This document shows, piece after piece, positions 42,930-55,994 of a stretch of DNA of 59,107 nucleotides. A program made the translations under genes and the position numbers. The notes under the pieces were generated by a model. The model ran no database searches. It had not been told where the DNA came from and was given only the letters and a program-made list of their open reading frames with translations. Origin of the DNA: Nemertoderma westbladi (lineage: Eukaryota > Xenacoelomorpha > Nemertodermatida > Nemertodermatidae); the NCBI GenBank assembly GCA_032718475.1, contig JAUCBJ010001236.1:1-59107 (forward strand). The letters are read 5' to 3'. Position 1 is the stretch's first letter. Each line of letters opens with the position of its first letter.

Positions 42930-45900
42930 TTCACATAAAGTCTTCACACTAACACATTAATCATAAAGTCGTCACACTAACACACTAATCAAAAAGTCGT
43001 CGCACTAACACACTAATCATAAATTCGTCACACTAACACACTAATCATAAAGTCGTCGCACTAACACACTAATCATAAAGTCGTCACACTAACACATTAA
43101 TCATAAAGTCGTCACACTAACACATTAATCATAAAGTCGTCACACTAACACACTAGTCATAAAGTCGTCGCACTAACACACTAATCATAAAGTCGTCACA
43201 CTAACACATTAATCATAAAGTCGTCACACTAACACAATAATCATAAAGTCGTCACACTAACAGACTAATCATAAATTCGTCACTCTAACACACTATTCAT
43301 AGAGTCATCATACGATGATACTAACACACTAATCATAGATAGAGTCGTCACACTAACGCACTAATCATAAAGTCGTCACACTAACACACTAATCATAAAG
43401 TCGTCACACTAACACATTAATCATAAAGTCGTCACACTAACACAATAATCATAAAGTCGTCACACTAACACACTAATCATAAAGTCGTCGCACTAACACA
43501 CTAATCATAAAGTCGTCACACTAACACACTAATCATAAAGCCGTCACACTAACACAATAATCATAAAGTCGTCACAGTAACACACTAATCATAAAGTCGT
43601 CACACTAACACACTAATCATACAGTCGTCACACTAACACACTAATCATAATGTCGACACACTAACACACTAATCATAAAGCCGTCACACTAACACAATAA
43701 TCATAAAGTCGACACAGTAACACACTAATCATAAAGTCGTCACACTAACACACTAATCATAAAGTCGTCACACTAACACATTAATCATAAAGTCTTCACA
43801 CTAACACATTAATCATAAAGTCGTCACAGTAACACACTAATCATAAAGTCGTCACACTAACACACTAATCATAATGTCGACACACTAACACACTAATCAT
43901 AAAGTCGTCACAGTAACACACTAATCATAAAGTCGTCACACTAACACACTAATCATAAAGCCGTCACACTAACACAATAATCATAAAGTCGTCACAGTAA
44001 CACACTAATCATAAAGTCGTCACACTAACACACTAATCATACAGTCGTCACACTAACACACTAATCATAATGTCGACACACTAACACACTAATCATAAAG
44101 TCGTCACAGTAACACACTAATCATAAAGTCGTTACACTAACACACTAATCATACAGTAATCACACTAACACAATAATCATAAAGTCGTCACAGTAACACA
44201 CTAATCATAAAGTCGTCACACTAACAGACTAATCATAAAGTCGTCACAGTAACACACTAATCATAAAGTCGTTACACTAACACACTAATCATACAGTAAT
44301 CACACTAACACAATAATCATAAAGTCGTCACACTAACACACTAATCATAATGTCGACACACTAACACACTAATCATAAAGCCGTCACACTAACACAATAA
44401 TCATAAAGTCGACACAGTAACACACTAATCATAAAGTCGTCACACTAACACACTAATCATAAAGTCGTCACACTAACACATTAATCATAAAGTCTTCACA
44501 CTAACACATTAATCATAAAGTCGTCACAGTAACACACTAATCATAAAGTCGTCACACTAACACACTAATCATAATGTCGACACACTAACACACTAATCAT
44601 AAAGTCGTCACAGTAACACACTAATCATAAAGTCGTCACACTAACACACTAATCATAAAGCCGTCACACTAACACAATAATCATAAAGTCGTCACAGTAA
44701 CACACTAATCATAAAGTCGTCACACTAACACACTAATCATACAGTCGTCACACTAACACACTAATCATAATGTCGACACACTAACACACTAATCATAAAG
44801 TCGTCACAGTAACACACTAATCATAAAGTCGTTACACTAACACACTAATCATACAGTAATCACACTAACACAATAATCATAAAGTCGTCACAGTAACACA
44901 CTAATCATAAAGTCGTCACACTAACAGACTAATCATAAAGTCGTCACAGTAACACACTAATCATAAAGTCGTTACACTAACACACTAATCATACAGTAAT
45001 CACACTAACACAATAATCATAAAGTCGTCACACTAACACACTAATCATAAAGTCGTCGCACTAACACACTAATCATACAGTCGTCACACTAACACACTAA
45101 TCATAATGTCGACACACTAACACACCAATCATAAAGTCGTCACAGTAACACACTAATCATAAAGTCGTCACACTAACACACTAATCATAAAGTCGTCACA
45201 CTAACACATTAATCATAAAGTCGTCATACTAACACACTAATCATAAAGTCGTCACACTAACACATTAATCATAAAGTCGTCACACTAACACACTAGTCAT
45301 AAAGTCGTCGCACTAACACACTAATCATAAAGTCGTCACACTAACACATTAATCATAAAGTCGTCACACTAACACAATAATCATAAAGTCGTCACACTAA
45401 CAGACTAATCATAAATTCGTCACTCTAACACACTATTCATAGAGTCATCATACGATGATACTAACACACTAATCATAGATAGAGTCGTCACACTAACGCA
45501 CTAATCATAAAGTCGTCACACTAACACACTAATCATAAAGTCGTCACACTAACACATTAATCATAAAGTCGTCACACTAACACAATAATCATAAAGTCGT
45601 CACACTAACACACTAATCATAAAGTCGTCGCACTAACACACTAATCATAAAGTCGTCACACTAACACACTAATCATAAAGCCGTCACACTAACACAATAA
45701 TCATAAAGTCGTCACAGTAACACACTAATCATAAAGTCGTCACACTAACACACTAATCATAAAGCCGTCACGCTAACACACTAATCATAAAGTCGTCACA
45801 CTAACACACTAATCATAAAGCCGTCACGCTAACACAATAATCATAAAGTCGTCACACTAACACACTAATCATAAAGTCGTCACACTAACACATTAATCAT

Positions 45901-46700
45901 AATGTCGACACACTAACACACTAATCATAAAGTCGTCACACTAACACACTAATCATAAAGCCGTCACGCTAACACAATAATCATAAAGTCGTCACACTAA
46001 CACACTAATCATAAAGTCGTCACACTAACACACTAATCATAATGTCGACACACTAACACACTAATCATAAAGTCGTCACACTAACACACTAATCATACAG
46101 TCGTCACACTAACACACTAATCATAATGTCGACACACTAACACACTAATCATAAAATCGTCACACTAACCCGCTAATCATAAAGTCGTCACACTAACACA
46201 ATAATCATAAAGTCGTCACACTAACACACTAATCATAAAGTCGTCACACTAACACACTAATCATAAAGCCGTCACGCTAACACAATGATCATAAAGTCGT
46301 CACACTAACACACTAATCATAAAGTCGTCACACTATCACACTAATCATAATGTCGACACACTAACACACTAATCATAGAGTCGTCACACTAACACACTAA
46401 TCTTAAAGTCGTTACACTAACACACTAATCATATAGTCGTCACACTAATCTAAAGTTGTAACACTAAAACACTACTATAAAGTCTTCACACTATCACACT
46501 AATCACAAAATCGTCACACTAACCCACTAATCATAAAGTCGCCACACTAACACATTAATCATAAAGTCATCACACTAGCACACTAATCATACATAAAGCC
46601 GTCACACTAACACACTAGTCATAAAGCCGTCACACTAACACAATAATCATAAAGTCGTCACACTAACACACTAATCATAAGGTCGTCACAATTGTAAGCA
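42930..46700 (+). repeat. 28-bp minisatellite with higher-order repeats
   Basis: About 134 copies of 'ataaagtcgtcacactaaca' plus 'cactaatc'. Variants (agtcgac, agtaatc, ccgtcac, cagtaac, attaatc) recur in fixed order. Segments near 43640-44300 recur at 44340-45000, displaced by 700 bp (25 units). A distinctive block containing 'gagtcatcatacgatgatac' recurs after about 2,140 bp (43304 and 45444). There are no open frames of note. Confidence 0.97.
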
Positions 46701-47609
46701 AAGCATTAAGTCGTCACAGTAAGTATTCACATTAAAATGATCACATCCTTTGCATTCATGAAAGGGAACTACACTTTTTTTTTTATAAGAACATAGTTTA
46801 TAAGAACACGAGGCTCGAATTCGCTAAAAAATTAAGAACATCAGTTAAGTAACAGTTAAGTAAATTTCGTATTCTGAGTTAAGTTATTCTGAGTTAAGTA
46901 AAATTGATAAGCTCCAGATGCAGAGAAATCAAATATTGTACTGGCAGTTCACAGTCTGACATTTAGTGTTATAGTATACCCCTACTGTAAATGTTTCAGT
47001 TTCAGTACGCATGTAGGCCTACTGCAGTACTGAACCTACAGTGCCGTACTGTAGTTCACTAACAACAGTTGAACAGTATGTACTGCAGTAGGCCTACTGT
47101 AATCTAATCAGACAATGTTTGATACATATGGTACAGTACAGTACAGTTTAAGAAAACATTTGAGGCTGAAAGTTCGAGATATTTTAAGAACATGAGGCAC
47201 GACAAAATTCTACTGGTTCTTATAAAGAAAAATCATGCATCCTATCTAAACACAATAATATTTTCGACAAAGACGTGGTGCAATCTTATAAGGCTTTTAG
47301 AGCCGATCGCCAGAACCACTTTATTAACGAAGGTTTCATCCGAGGCCCAGCCTTTAAATCTACCACCTGGAGATCAGCCGGCCAAAGGAACCGCCACGTG
47401 CTCTGTCGGACGACAGCGCACGGGTTCCACCATAAACTCTGCCTGGACCAACGCCCTTTCCACTCTTTATCCGATTCATGTGCTGTGCCTGTAAATTCTG
47501 TCACTCGCCCATTACAGATAAATTCTATATCTTGGTCTGCCTCATCTCTCGCAACCCTAGCAAACGTTTAATCTATTTATTTTATAATTTAGCATGACGT
47601 TCCTATTTT

Positions 47610-48400
47610 AGTCTCGATATTTTCTTACTCTCGATATTTTTACTCTCGATATTTTACTCTCGATATTTTTACTCTCGATATTTTTACTCACGATATTTTT
47701 TACTCTCGATAGTTTTTTTTACTATCGATATTTTTACTCTCAATATTTTTACTCTCGATGTTTTTACTCTTGATATTTTTGCTCTCGATATTTTTACTCA
47801 CGATATTTTTACTCTCGATATTTTTACTCTCGATGTTTTTACTCTCGATGTTTTTACTCTCGATAGTTTTTTTTACTATCGATATTTTTACTCACGATAT
47901 TTTTACTCTCGATATTTTTACTATCGATATTTTTACTCACGATATTTTTACTCTCGATATTTTTACTCTCGATATTTTTATTCTCGATATTGTAACTCTC
48001 GATATTTTTACTCTCGATGTTTTTACTCTCGATGTTTTTACTCTCGATATTTTTACTCTCGATATTTTTACTCACGATATTTTTTACTCTCGATAGTTTT
48101 TTTTACTATCGATATTTTTACTCACGATATTTTTACTCTCGATATTTTTACTCTCGATATTTTTATTCTCGATATTGTAACTCTCGATATTTTTACTCTC
48201 GATGTTTTTACTCTCGATGTTTTTACTCTCGATATTTTTGCTCTCGGTGTTTTTGTTCTCGATATTTTTGCTCTCGATTTGATTTTTTTTTTTTTGAACT
48301 CGCGATATTATCGATATTTTCATATATTTTCGATATTTTCAACACTCGATATATTTACTCGCGTTATTTTTACACTCGATATTTTTCATGTCTCGGTATT
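47610..48400 (+). repeat. 15-bp satellite 'actctcgatattttt'
   Basis: About 50 units of actctcgatattttt with variants (actcacgat, actatcgat, gatgttttt). A block including 'actctcgatagttttttttactatcgat' recurs three times (near 47700, 47855 and 48085). Open frames through it on both strands are repeat translations. The unit contains the palindrome TCGATATCGA only partially. Confidence 0.95.
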
Positions 48401-49019
48401 TTTCAATATAACCTTATTTTACAATAATATAATATTAATCCCTTTAGATAATTAATTTCCAATTTTATTATCGATTCATGGGTGTAGTTCCTATATTCTA
48501 TTTTAACATATTTATATTTATTGGTCTGAAATAATGATTCAATTTCCCAGTTGCCTCGCTTGGGGGCGTAATGATTAAAAAAAAAAATAATGAAAAAAGT
48601 GTACAGTATCAGTATCAGTGCCCAATATAACACACAGTACAGTAATAGTTATTGTTAATAAATAAACTTTAATTATTTATATATTAATGATCTGATATGA
48701 ATTCCATAAGTATTTATTCTGTACTATTGGCCGTACATTAATATATTGTTGGCACTCATTATATAATTGTCTAGACCTTATTGTATTGTTCTACTGCAGT
48801 ATGGCTGTCTTAGAGTACCAGTTCTTATATAATAATCCCCGATTACGTTAGATACAGGTAACTAATCGTCATGGGTTTAGTTCATTAAATTATTACCAAC
48901 CTGGTAGTGCCGGTAACCCGTAGCATTATTGGTATATACATGATGGAGTTCCAATAACCTGAATGAGTTAGTTACACTGAATGAGTCATGTTGCACGTTG
49001 CGTTAATGCGACGTCTTCT

Positions 49020-50372
49020 TGAAATACGATTGCTGCAAAACTATACAATAGAATTCTATTAAATCGCATCAGGGATCCCATTGAGAGACTGCTACGTGGA
49101 AATCAGAATGGGTTCCGTAAAGGTCGTGGGACCATGGAGCCCATTTTGGCACTTAGAAGGATAATTGAAGAGTTATCAAAAAAGAAAGACAGGCATCTGG
49201 CTGTTATCTTTGTTGACTTCTTCAAGGCCTTTGATTCAGTCTCTCGCTCACGTATGTTCAGCATACTTTCATTATATGGGATTCCTGATGAAATTATTGC
49301 AGCAATCAGATCAGTATACGATGGTTCGACAACATTTGTGTCTACTGTTGACGGTGACACAGAACCATTTGAAGTGTTATGGGGCGTCCTCCAAGGAGAC
49401 ACACTTGCACCATTCTTGTTCATTATTGTGGTTGACTATGTTCTCGCATGTCCTTAGATCATCATAATGATGATGGGGTGATGATAACTCCACCTACTGG
49501 CTCCAGAAGTCGAGGAAATCCTGCCAAGTACCTAACTGATCTAGACTTTGCTGATGACCTAGGAGTACTCTCAGAATCATTAGAGGGAGCCCAGCGGCTC
49601 CTCAGCTCATTAGAACATGCTGCTTCTAGTGTTGGTCTTTTTATTAACTCCAGAAAGACCAAAATTCTGACAGTTAACTTTGAAAGTCCTCAGCAAGTCT
49701 CTGATCGGATGAGCATAAGCTCAAAGGATGGTATGCTTGAGCATGTGGACGACTTCTGTTACCTGGGATCATGGATCCGGAAGTCAGGTGAGGACCTTCG
49801 AATACGTAAGGGAAAGGCATGGGCAGCCTTGAATAGGCTTTCCAGGATTTGGAAGTCACCTAGAATTAATCGGAAACTTAAGGTCCGATTATTTAGAGCA
49901 GCAGTAGTTCCAGTACTCCTCTACGGGAGTCCATGCTGGGCTCTAACTGCTGAGGACACCAAATCTCTGGATGGCACATTCACAAGAATGCTACGCCGGG
50001 TACATTGTGTCAAGTACAATGCACACATCTCCAACCAGACACTATATAACATTGGAGGTGTCTCATTGGTTCCCCCAAGCTTGACACTAGAACAAAATCG
50101 CCTCGCTTTGCAGGACATTGCTTTCGCCGTGAGGACCAGCCAGTGCATAATCTTGTACTTTGGCAGCCTCATGGAGTGAATAAGCATGGTGGACAGCCCA
50201 TGACTTTCTTGAGACGCATCTTAAAGGACACTGGCCTTAAAGATGCGGATGATCTAGCAAATGTCATGGGTGATAGGGAGTTGTGGCGGCGCAATTTTGT
50301 TGACAAGCCGGCACAGCATTCTTAAAAATGCAGCTGCAATGCAGCATGCCGATCCTAGTAGTAGTAGTACGA
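49020..50372 (+). pseudogene. RTE-like LINE reverse transcriptase, 5'-truncated
   Basis: Plus-strand relative of the 15985-17561 element. It shows QNGFRKGRGTMEPILALRRI, FVDFFKAFDSVSRSRMF, LWGVLQGDTLAPFLFIIVVD, then after a frameshift near 49450 LDFADDLGVLSESLEGAQRL (catalytic FADD) and FCYLGSWIRKSGEDLRIRKG, then FRAAVVPVLLYGSPCW. A further frameshift near 50140 leads into a conserved C-terminal segment (LWQPHGVNKHGGQPMTFLRR). It ends in a 'tagtagtagtagt' tail at 50356-50368. Two frameshifts and the 5' truncation make it inactive, but it is less decayed than the other copies. Confidence 0.92.
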
Positions 50373-50895
50373 CTACAGTTTGTTCATGTTATTTATATGA
50401 GACATCATGCTATATCTCCCGGAATGACAGATTAGGGCACGTTTTTTGGTCATAAATGGTGTCACCTTTTTCAGCGACATTTCAACAGCGCTCTATATGA
50501 TGTGACAGTTTGTCACAAAATTTGGTACCCAATTTCCCTGAAACATTACATCACAGAAAGAGTCAATGGCGCTAATGACAGCAAATTCCGTCATCCCTGT
50601 GTTTAGTGGGTTTAGTGAATTTTTTGTGTCTTTTGTGCACGTAGTGGTCATGGTCAGTTGTAGTGTATGTAGTGGAAGTAGTGTATATACATAGTGGGGT
50701 TAGTGGGTGGACATCATGGTGTTACTGGGGTTAGTGTAATTAGTGAGGTTACTGGACAATGGACATAGTGGGGTTAGTGGAGCGGTTTGCGCTGGAGAGT
50801 ATTTTTTCATTTGCGGTTAATTTGCGCCACTATCTGCACAGAATATATTGAAACAAATTTTCAGATAAATTATTGTTTAGTTTAGTAATGACTAA

Positions 50896-51566
50896 ATGCC
50901 TGGTGTAACAGATAATTTTACTCCCCATGCAAAATCCCCCCCCCCCCCCCCCCCCCACCCCGGTTAAAATTTCATACTGTATTTTCACTCCCGGTGTATC
51001 AGCACGTAAGTTACGTACGTTAATAAATAAATACTATAGAACCCTTCGAGCAGCACGTGAGTTACACGTAGTAACTGTAGACACTCTATGGCGCTTGGCG
51101 CAGCACGTGAACTGCATGAATGAAATAAATAGAGTATTGGCCGGTCGAGCAGCATGTGAGATACATATAGTAAATGGACACACGGATGGGACTTCGATCA
51201 CCACATGACTTACATAATAAATATGTAGAGACATTGCAGAACCTGTCGAGCAGCACGTGAGTAACACCAATCAAGCTCACAATCATCGATAAAGCACTGA
51301 TGAAATAATCATTTTATTTATTCTCGAACCTATGTGGACTTGCGCAGTGTTACATTACATAGATAGCACACTGGAAAGTAACTGTAGGCTCTTAACGTTT
51401 TTAAATTAATATTGAAATGTTCCATTAAAAAAATCACCCAGTGTAGTTTCAACCCCGGCTAAAATACCCTAGTGAATTCTACCCGTGGGGTGAAAATACA
51501 CTCGTGAATTTTAACCGGGAGTGAATTTTTAGGAGAATGCAAATTATTTGCTACACCAGCTCATGC
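50896..51566. mobile_element. Non-autonomous TIR element
   Basis: The left end 'ctggtgtaacagataatttt' and right end (complement 'ctggtgtagcaaataatttg') are inverted. Further inside, 'ggttaaaatttcatactgta' with 'ttttcactcccgg' and its inverted match 'ccgggagtgaatttttagga' continue the arms. It contains a 23-base C run (50938) and four spaced copies of 'gtcgagcagcacgtgag' at 51045-51255, a motif also found in the element at 10250-11421. There is no transposase. No TSD was found. Confidence 0.7.
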
Positions 51567-51669
51567 TTGACACATTATTTCGTTTATTATCAGTGTTTTA
51601 TTATTTGTCACTAAATATAGTGTGTAACTATTCAATGTATATCAAAACAGATTTTAACATGCTGGCGAG

Positions 51670-51712
51670 ATAGCTGTACTACTATATATAATATATATAG
51701 TAGTACAGCTAT
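51670..51712. repeat. 43-bp AT-rich palindrome
   Basis: 'atagctgtactactatatat' pairs with 'atatatagtagtacagctat'. It lies about 110 bp before the exon 2 acceptor of kinesin. Confidence 0.85.
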
Positions 51713-51819
51713 ATATTATATATACCTATGCTCCTAACACAGCCCCCGACAACCTGAGTCAATTAATCGTTTAAATATATATCAATGTAGATATCATTAA
51801 TTGTTATTATTTTATCCAG

Positions 51820-52589
51820 GTAAACTTTACCTCGTTGATTTAGCTGGCAGCGAGAAAGTTTCTAAGACCGGGGCTGAGGGGGAGAGATTGGATGAAGCGA
51901 AAAACATAAATAAATCATTATCTGCGTTGGGGAACGTGATATCGGCCTTGAGTGAGGGGAACAAGAGTCACGTTCCTTACAGAGACTCCAAGATGACTCG
52001 AATACTGCAGGAGTCATTAGGGGGCAACGCCAGGACCACCATAATCATATGTATTAGTCCCGCGGCTTATAATGAGTCGGAAAGTAAATCAACTTTGTTG
52101 TTCGGGCAACGAGCGAAGTTGATTAAAAATACGGTTGTTGTTAACGAAGAGTTGACAGTGGATGAGTGGAAGAAGCGATATGAGAAGGAGAAGGAGAAAT
52201 GCGCGAGATTGCGAAGGTTGTTAGCGGGAGCGGAGTCGGAGTTGGCGAGATGGCGAGGAGGGGAGGCAGTGCCTAGCGAGGAGCGTTACGAGCATACGGC
52301 ACCCCCTGCGACGGGAGCGGAGGGAGTGGTAGCGGAAACACCGCTCCCGGGAGCGACGCCGTTGGTAGGCGAGACGGAGCGCAGTTCCATGCACGAGGAG
52401 AGGAATAAGATTTACGAGTTGTTGGACGAGCGAGATGACGAGATTAATACGCAGAGTCAGTTGATCGAGAAACTGAAGACGCAGTCGATGGAGCAGGAGG
52501 AGTTGATGTCGTCGTCGAGAAGGGATAACGACGCCCTACAGGCCGAGATGGCGAGAATACAGGCGGAGAATGAGGCCACCAAAGACGAG
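51820..52589 (+). CDS. KIF5: Kinesin heavy chain, exon 2 (motor C-terminal part, neck, start of stalk)
   Basis: Acceptor 'ttatccag' at 51819; it starts within the Gly codon of [19 protein letters not shown] (switch II DLAGSE). Motor end: [20 protein letters not shown] and [18 protein letters not shown], followed by neck/coiled-coil [18 protein letters not shown]. Between about residues 370 and 420 there is a low-complexity Glu/Ala/Pro segment ([20 protein letters not shown]). It ends in phase 0 at ACGAG|GTTAAT, with ENEATKDE reading on to VKEVLQALEELAVNYDQKSK of exon 3. 52590-53229 of the following intron holds nothing recognisable. Confidence 0.96.
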
Positions 52590-53229
52590 GTTAATATTAT
52601 ATGTATTTATTTTTTAGTTTATATATATACCGGTACGGGTACAGACACCGAACATAGGAGCCATTAAGGCAGATACAACTAAATATAAACACTTCGTAGA
52701 TACGGGAAGTAACCGCCAGCAACCGTAATTCAGTGTATTTCTTTTAGTTAGGTTTTCTGGTACTTCTGGTCTTATTATATCTGGAAGTGAAAAGAGGCGC
52801 TACTGAAGAGGCCTGATACGCTGAAACGTACGTATAGCGCTGGTTCAACCCTCGGTGACGCGCTTTCTTATTTTTTCCATTTCTGAGTAACTACAGTTGT
52901 TTTTACTTTTTCACATAATCTGATAGTAATGATGGATAATACTGGTATCTATTGTTTTGGTTGTAGGGTGTTATTCTGATTGTTAAATTCCAACCATTTT
53001 TAAAAATTCCCCCCACCCCCCACCAACAGCCCACTAGCTATGCTATTATACTGTCCTCCTGCCATAATCTACATATTCTAAACAAAGATAATAAATTATT
53101 TTTTTACATGCCAAGATATTGCCGTCATTAGAAAAAGTTAATTTAACATTTTATATCCAAGTTCATTATTATACCTTGTTTACTAACTGGTTCAAATATT
53201 CCCTGGTTTGTTCATTTTATGGTCCCCAC

Positions 53230-55846
53230 TAGAGTTGAAACAGAGACCTAATTTTCTTAATACCGGTGAACCAGATAATTATTTTGAAAAATACCGGACA
53301 CCAGAGCCAGAGATCAGAGACTTTAGATTATTTTTGTAGGCCTACTTAAAATTATTGATTACAGCATAAACAGGTACGTAATTATGAACTGAGAACTATT
53401 TTCTATAATCGTTTCGTAACAAACAACAACAATAAATTCTAAATAAAGACGCCAAAAAATAAATACAGCACTTTTACAATTGCAGCACGCAAGTTTAAAC
53501 TTCCAAAACAAAAATAATATTATTCTTCTAATAAAATCAAAGCTTCGTAAATGAATGATGCACAGGACTCGTAAGTAGATTCTAAGAAAAGGTGATTTAC
53601 ACTTGAGAAATCAAGTTGGGGGTAGGATTCCCGGAGATCACCTATAGTAGAGAGCAACTTAGAAGGACATGGGATTCGGTCTGTATAGAACCGCATTTAC
53701 AAAAACGTCTGTCTCGAGGAATACGCGACCACCTGCCAGTCTCGACAGCAAGATACGTGGACATTAAACGGAAGCGTGACCAGGAAATACGGTGGCGTTC
53801 AGAACCATGGACGTAGCTACAGTATACGGTGGGAACCTCAAACGAAGGATTTATAGAATTGTAAAACAGCCGTCGCGTACTGGTAGAGACATTATGCACA
53901 GCTTCTATTAAACCCTCACGCTCCTCGGACGCATAGTTACTGTTGTCCCTCGATAGAATTCGGTCGATTACTAACCTCATTACTAACCTCATGTCCCTGG
54001 CGTGCTAAATCCATGGCAAATATGAGAGGGGAATGTAGGTTCGGTCTGGCTAAGATTGCACTTTCTTTGACGCGTAAGAATAATCGCTTCTGGCGATGGA
54101 AGGCCCAATTCCAAAAGAAGAAGATTGTGGCAAGTCTGAGTTCAGACGTCAATAGCCGACTTCAGCATGTTAAAGTACTGCTTAGTTGCAGGAGCAAAAT
54201 TCGCACCTATCCACGATTCGCAGCTATATAAAATCGCTGTCATAACGCCAGTATTAAATACTTTCATTTTCAACCAAAGAGGACTTACCGCGTGTTTGCT
54301 CAAAAATGAGTGGAATTTTGAAACGTGGTTTACTTTATCAGCTGTTTGTAACTCGACAGCTTTGTTTACGCCTCAGGATTGGACAATTGGGGTCCCTAAA
54401 TAAATATATGATGGGCAGTTCGAAACCTTTAAAACGCTGTCTTTAGTTGCAAAGACAAAATCGGATTTAAATTTAATCTTCTTCTGGTTAATTTTCATAT
54501 TATATTCGTCACAGTAATATAAGAGAACTTAAATTTCTGACTCGCGGATTCCCGTGTTGTCGCTAGTATTGCTGAATCATCCATCAAGAGTAAAGAGTGT
54601 AGATCGAATACTCGAATACATCGTTTAAGGCGAATTACAAGGGGGTTTATATAAAGCACAAATAGGAAACAACTACCTGGTGCGCCCTGCAGTACTCCGA
54701 TACAAGATGTTACTATTGTAGACCCTAAGAAAATTCTTGTACACCTATATAAGGACTGCAATGCACGCAGCATTATCCCCCCACATCCAAGAGTTTTTAA
54801 CAGGGCGAACAGCTTATTTCTAGCGACATGATCGTAAGCTGTGGATAAATCTATGACGATGGTAAATAACTTGAGTCTCTTACTACGGGCATAAATAATC
54901 TATCAGTAATCTGAGAGTCACTATGTGTTCCAGACAACTTCGGCCAAGTTGGGCACCTGCCTGTTCTATTTCAGGCCTGATCCACTGGGATAGACGCTGG
55001 AATAAGATATAGTCGTATAACTTCGCGATACCATTTATAATAGATATTCCACGATAATTCGAGCATAGAGTACGAGAGCCACGCTTAAAGACAGAGACCA
55101 ACCTACTACTACCCCATGACAAGGGGAACGAGGAGCCAGAGAAAACACAGTTAAATACCGATACTAGAAAAAGTATCCATTGAACAGGTAAAAACTTAAA
55201 AATTCCAGGGCCTATACCATCCGGGCCATGCCAGTGGCCTTATTTGGTTTTAAATTGCGGATGCCAGAAGTAACCTCCTCCAAGGATATTGGGGAGTCTA
55301 GGATTGGTATATATATACGGTGAATCATCTGTCGATACAGGTGGAGACTTGGATATATCATTGGCATGACCTAGAAGGGATTCGAAATGTGAAGCGAACT
55401 CCGACTCACTAGGGGAAGCAGATTTATTATTAGCACTTACAGCATCTATGCCGCCTTTCCAGTTTATACGACGCCACAAAAGTCCAGCATCATTACTCAT
55501 TAGATTTAATCAAGTCACCCCAGAGTTTGGAATTGGGGAAAATTGCGGTACATTTAGTATTAGTCATTATTAAAAATAGTCTAAAATTGAATATATAATT
55601 TTATTGAGGCGGAGTATTCAAAATTTTTAAAAATGTTATAAACTTAATAGTTAAAAAGTTATTTATAGAGTAAAAAAATATTTTTTTTATGTTGTACAAG
55701 ATAAATATATATTTTTAATTTGTAAAATCACTGATCTCTGGGTAAAATGTCTGTTTTCAATACCCGGGAACCAGAGACCTATCCGGAGACCAAAAAAATT
55801 GACCGGAGAATCCAGAGATCAGTGACAAGTCTCTGTTTCAACTCTA
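53230..55846. mobile_element. hAT-like DNA transposon with 8-bp target duplication
   Basis: It begins TAGAGTTGAAACAGAGAC (53230) and ends with the exact complement (55846). It is flanked by GTCCCCAC at 53222-53229 and at 55847-55854. An 18-bp perfect TIR beginning TAGAG and an 8-bp duplication are hallmarks of hAT elements. Subterminal segments are also related ('accagagccagagatcagag' and 'ccagagatcagtgac' inverted). No hAT transposase was found. The interior is filled by a decayed LINE on the minus strand. Confidence 0.88.
53642..55500 (-). pseudogene. Decayed LINE nested in the hAT-like element
   Basis: Minus-strand remnants in order: pre-RT segment with SESEFASHFESLLGHANDI (55240-55500), SNYRGISIINGIAKLYDYIL (RT block, 54883-55122) with EQAGAQLGRSCLEHIVTLRL, then GVLQGAPGSCFLFVLYINPL (54495-54773) with a degraded catalytic box (MDD instead of an intact F/YADD), and a C-terminal segment RLMSTYLAVETGRWSRIPR with CKCGSIQTESHVLLSC (53642-53992). 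Many stops and frameshifts. It is unrelated to the RTE-like copies nearby. Confidence 0.82.
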
Positions 55847-55994
55847 GTCCCCACATATGTTTATTGTTTAGTATTATTAGGATAACATTTCTTTTTTTTA
55901 TGCAATTTGTTTCGTTTTGTTTATGAAAAAAATAAATATCTTATCTTATAAATAATTAATATTATTAAATAATAAAATAATGTTTATATCTCAG

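Larger units (their letters stand above)
42712..51819 (+). other. Kinesin intron 1 (9.1 kb)
   Basis: Bounded by GTTAGT (42712) and 'tttatccag' (51819). It holds a hairpin (42852), the 28-bp minisatellite (42930-46700), a 15-bp satellite (47610-48400), an RTE-like LINE (49020-50372) and a TIR element (50896-51566). The stretches 46700-47600, 48400-49020 and 50372-50895 hold no supported gene. 47280-47570 is a less AT-rich block with overlapping open frames on both strands that match nothing I recognise. Confidence 0.9.

Noticed and set aside
47192-47571. Candidate exon in kinesin intron 1 (frames of 72-100 codons on both strands)
   Set aside because: The block is more GC-rich than its surroundings, but no frame resembles a known domain and there are no convincing splice sites.
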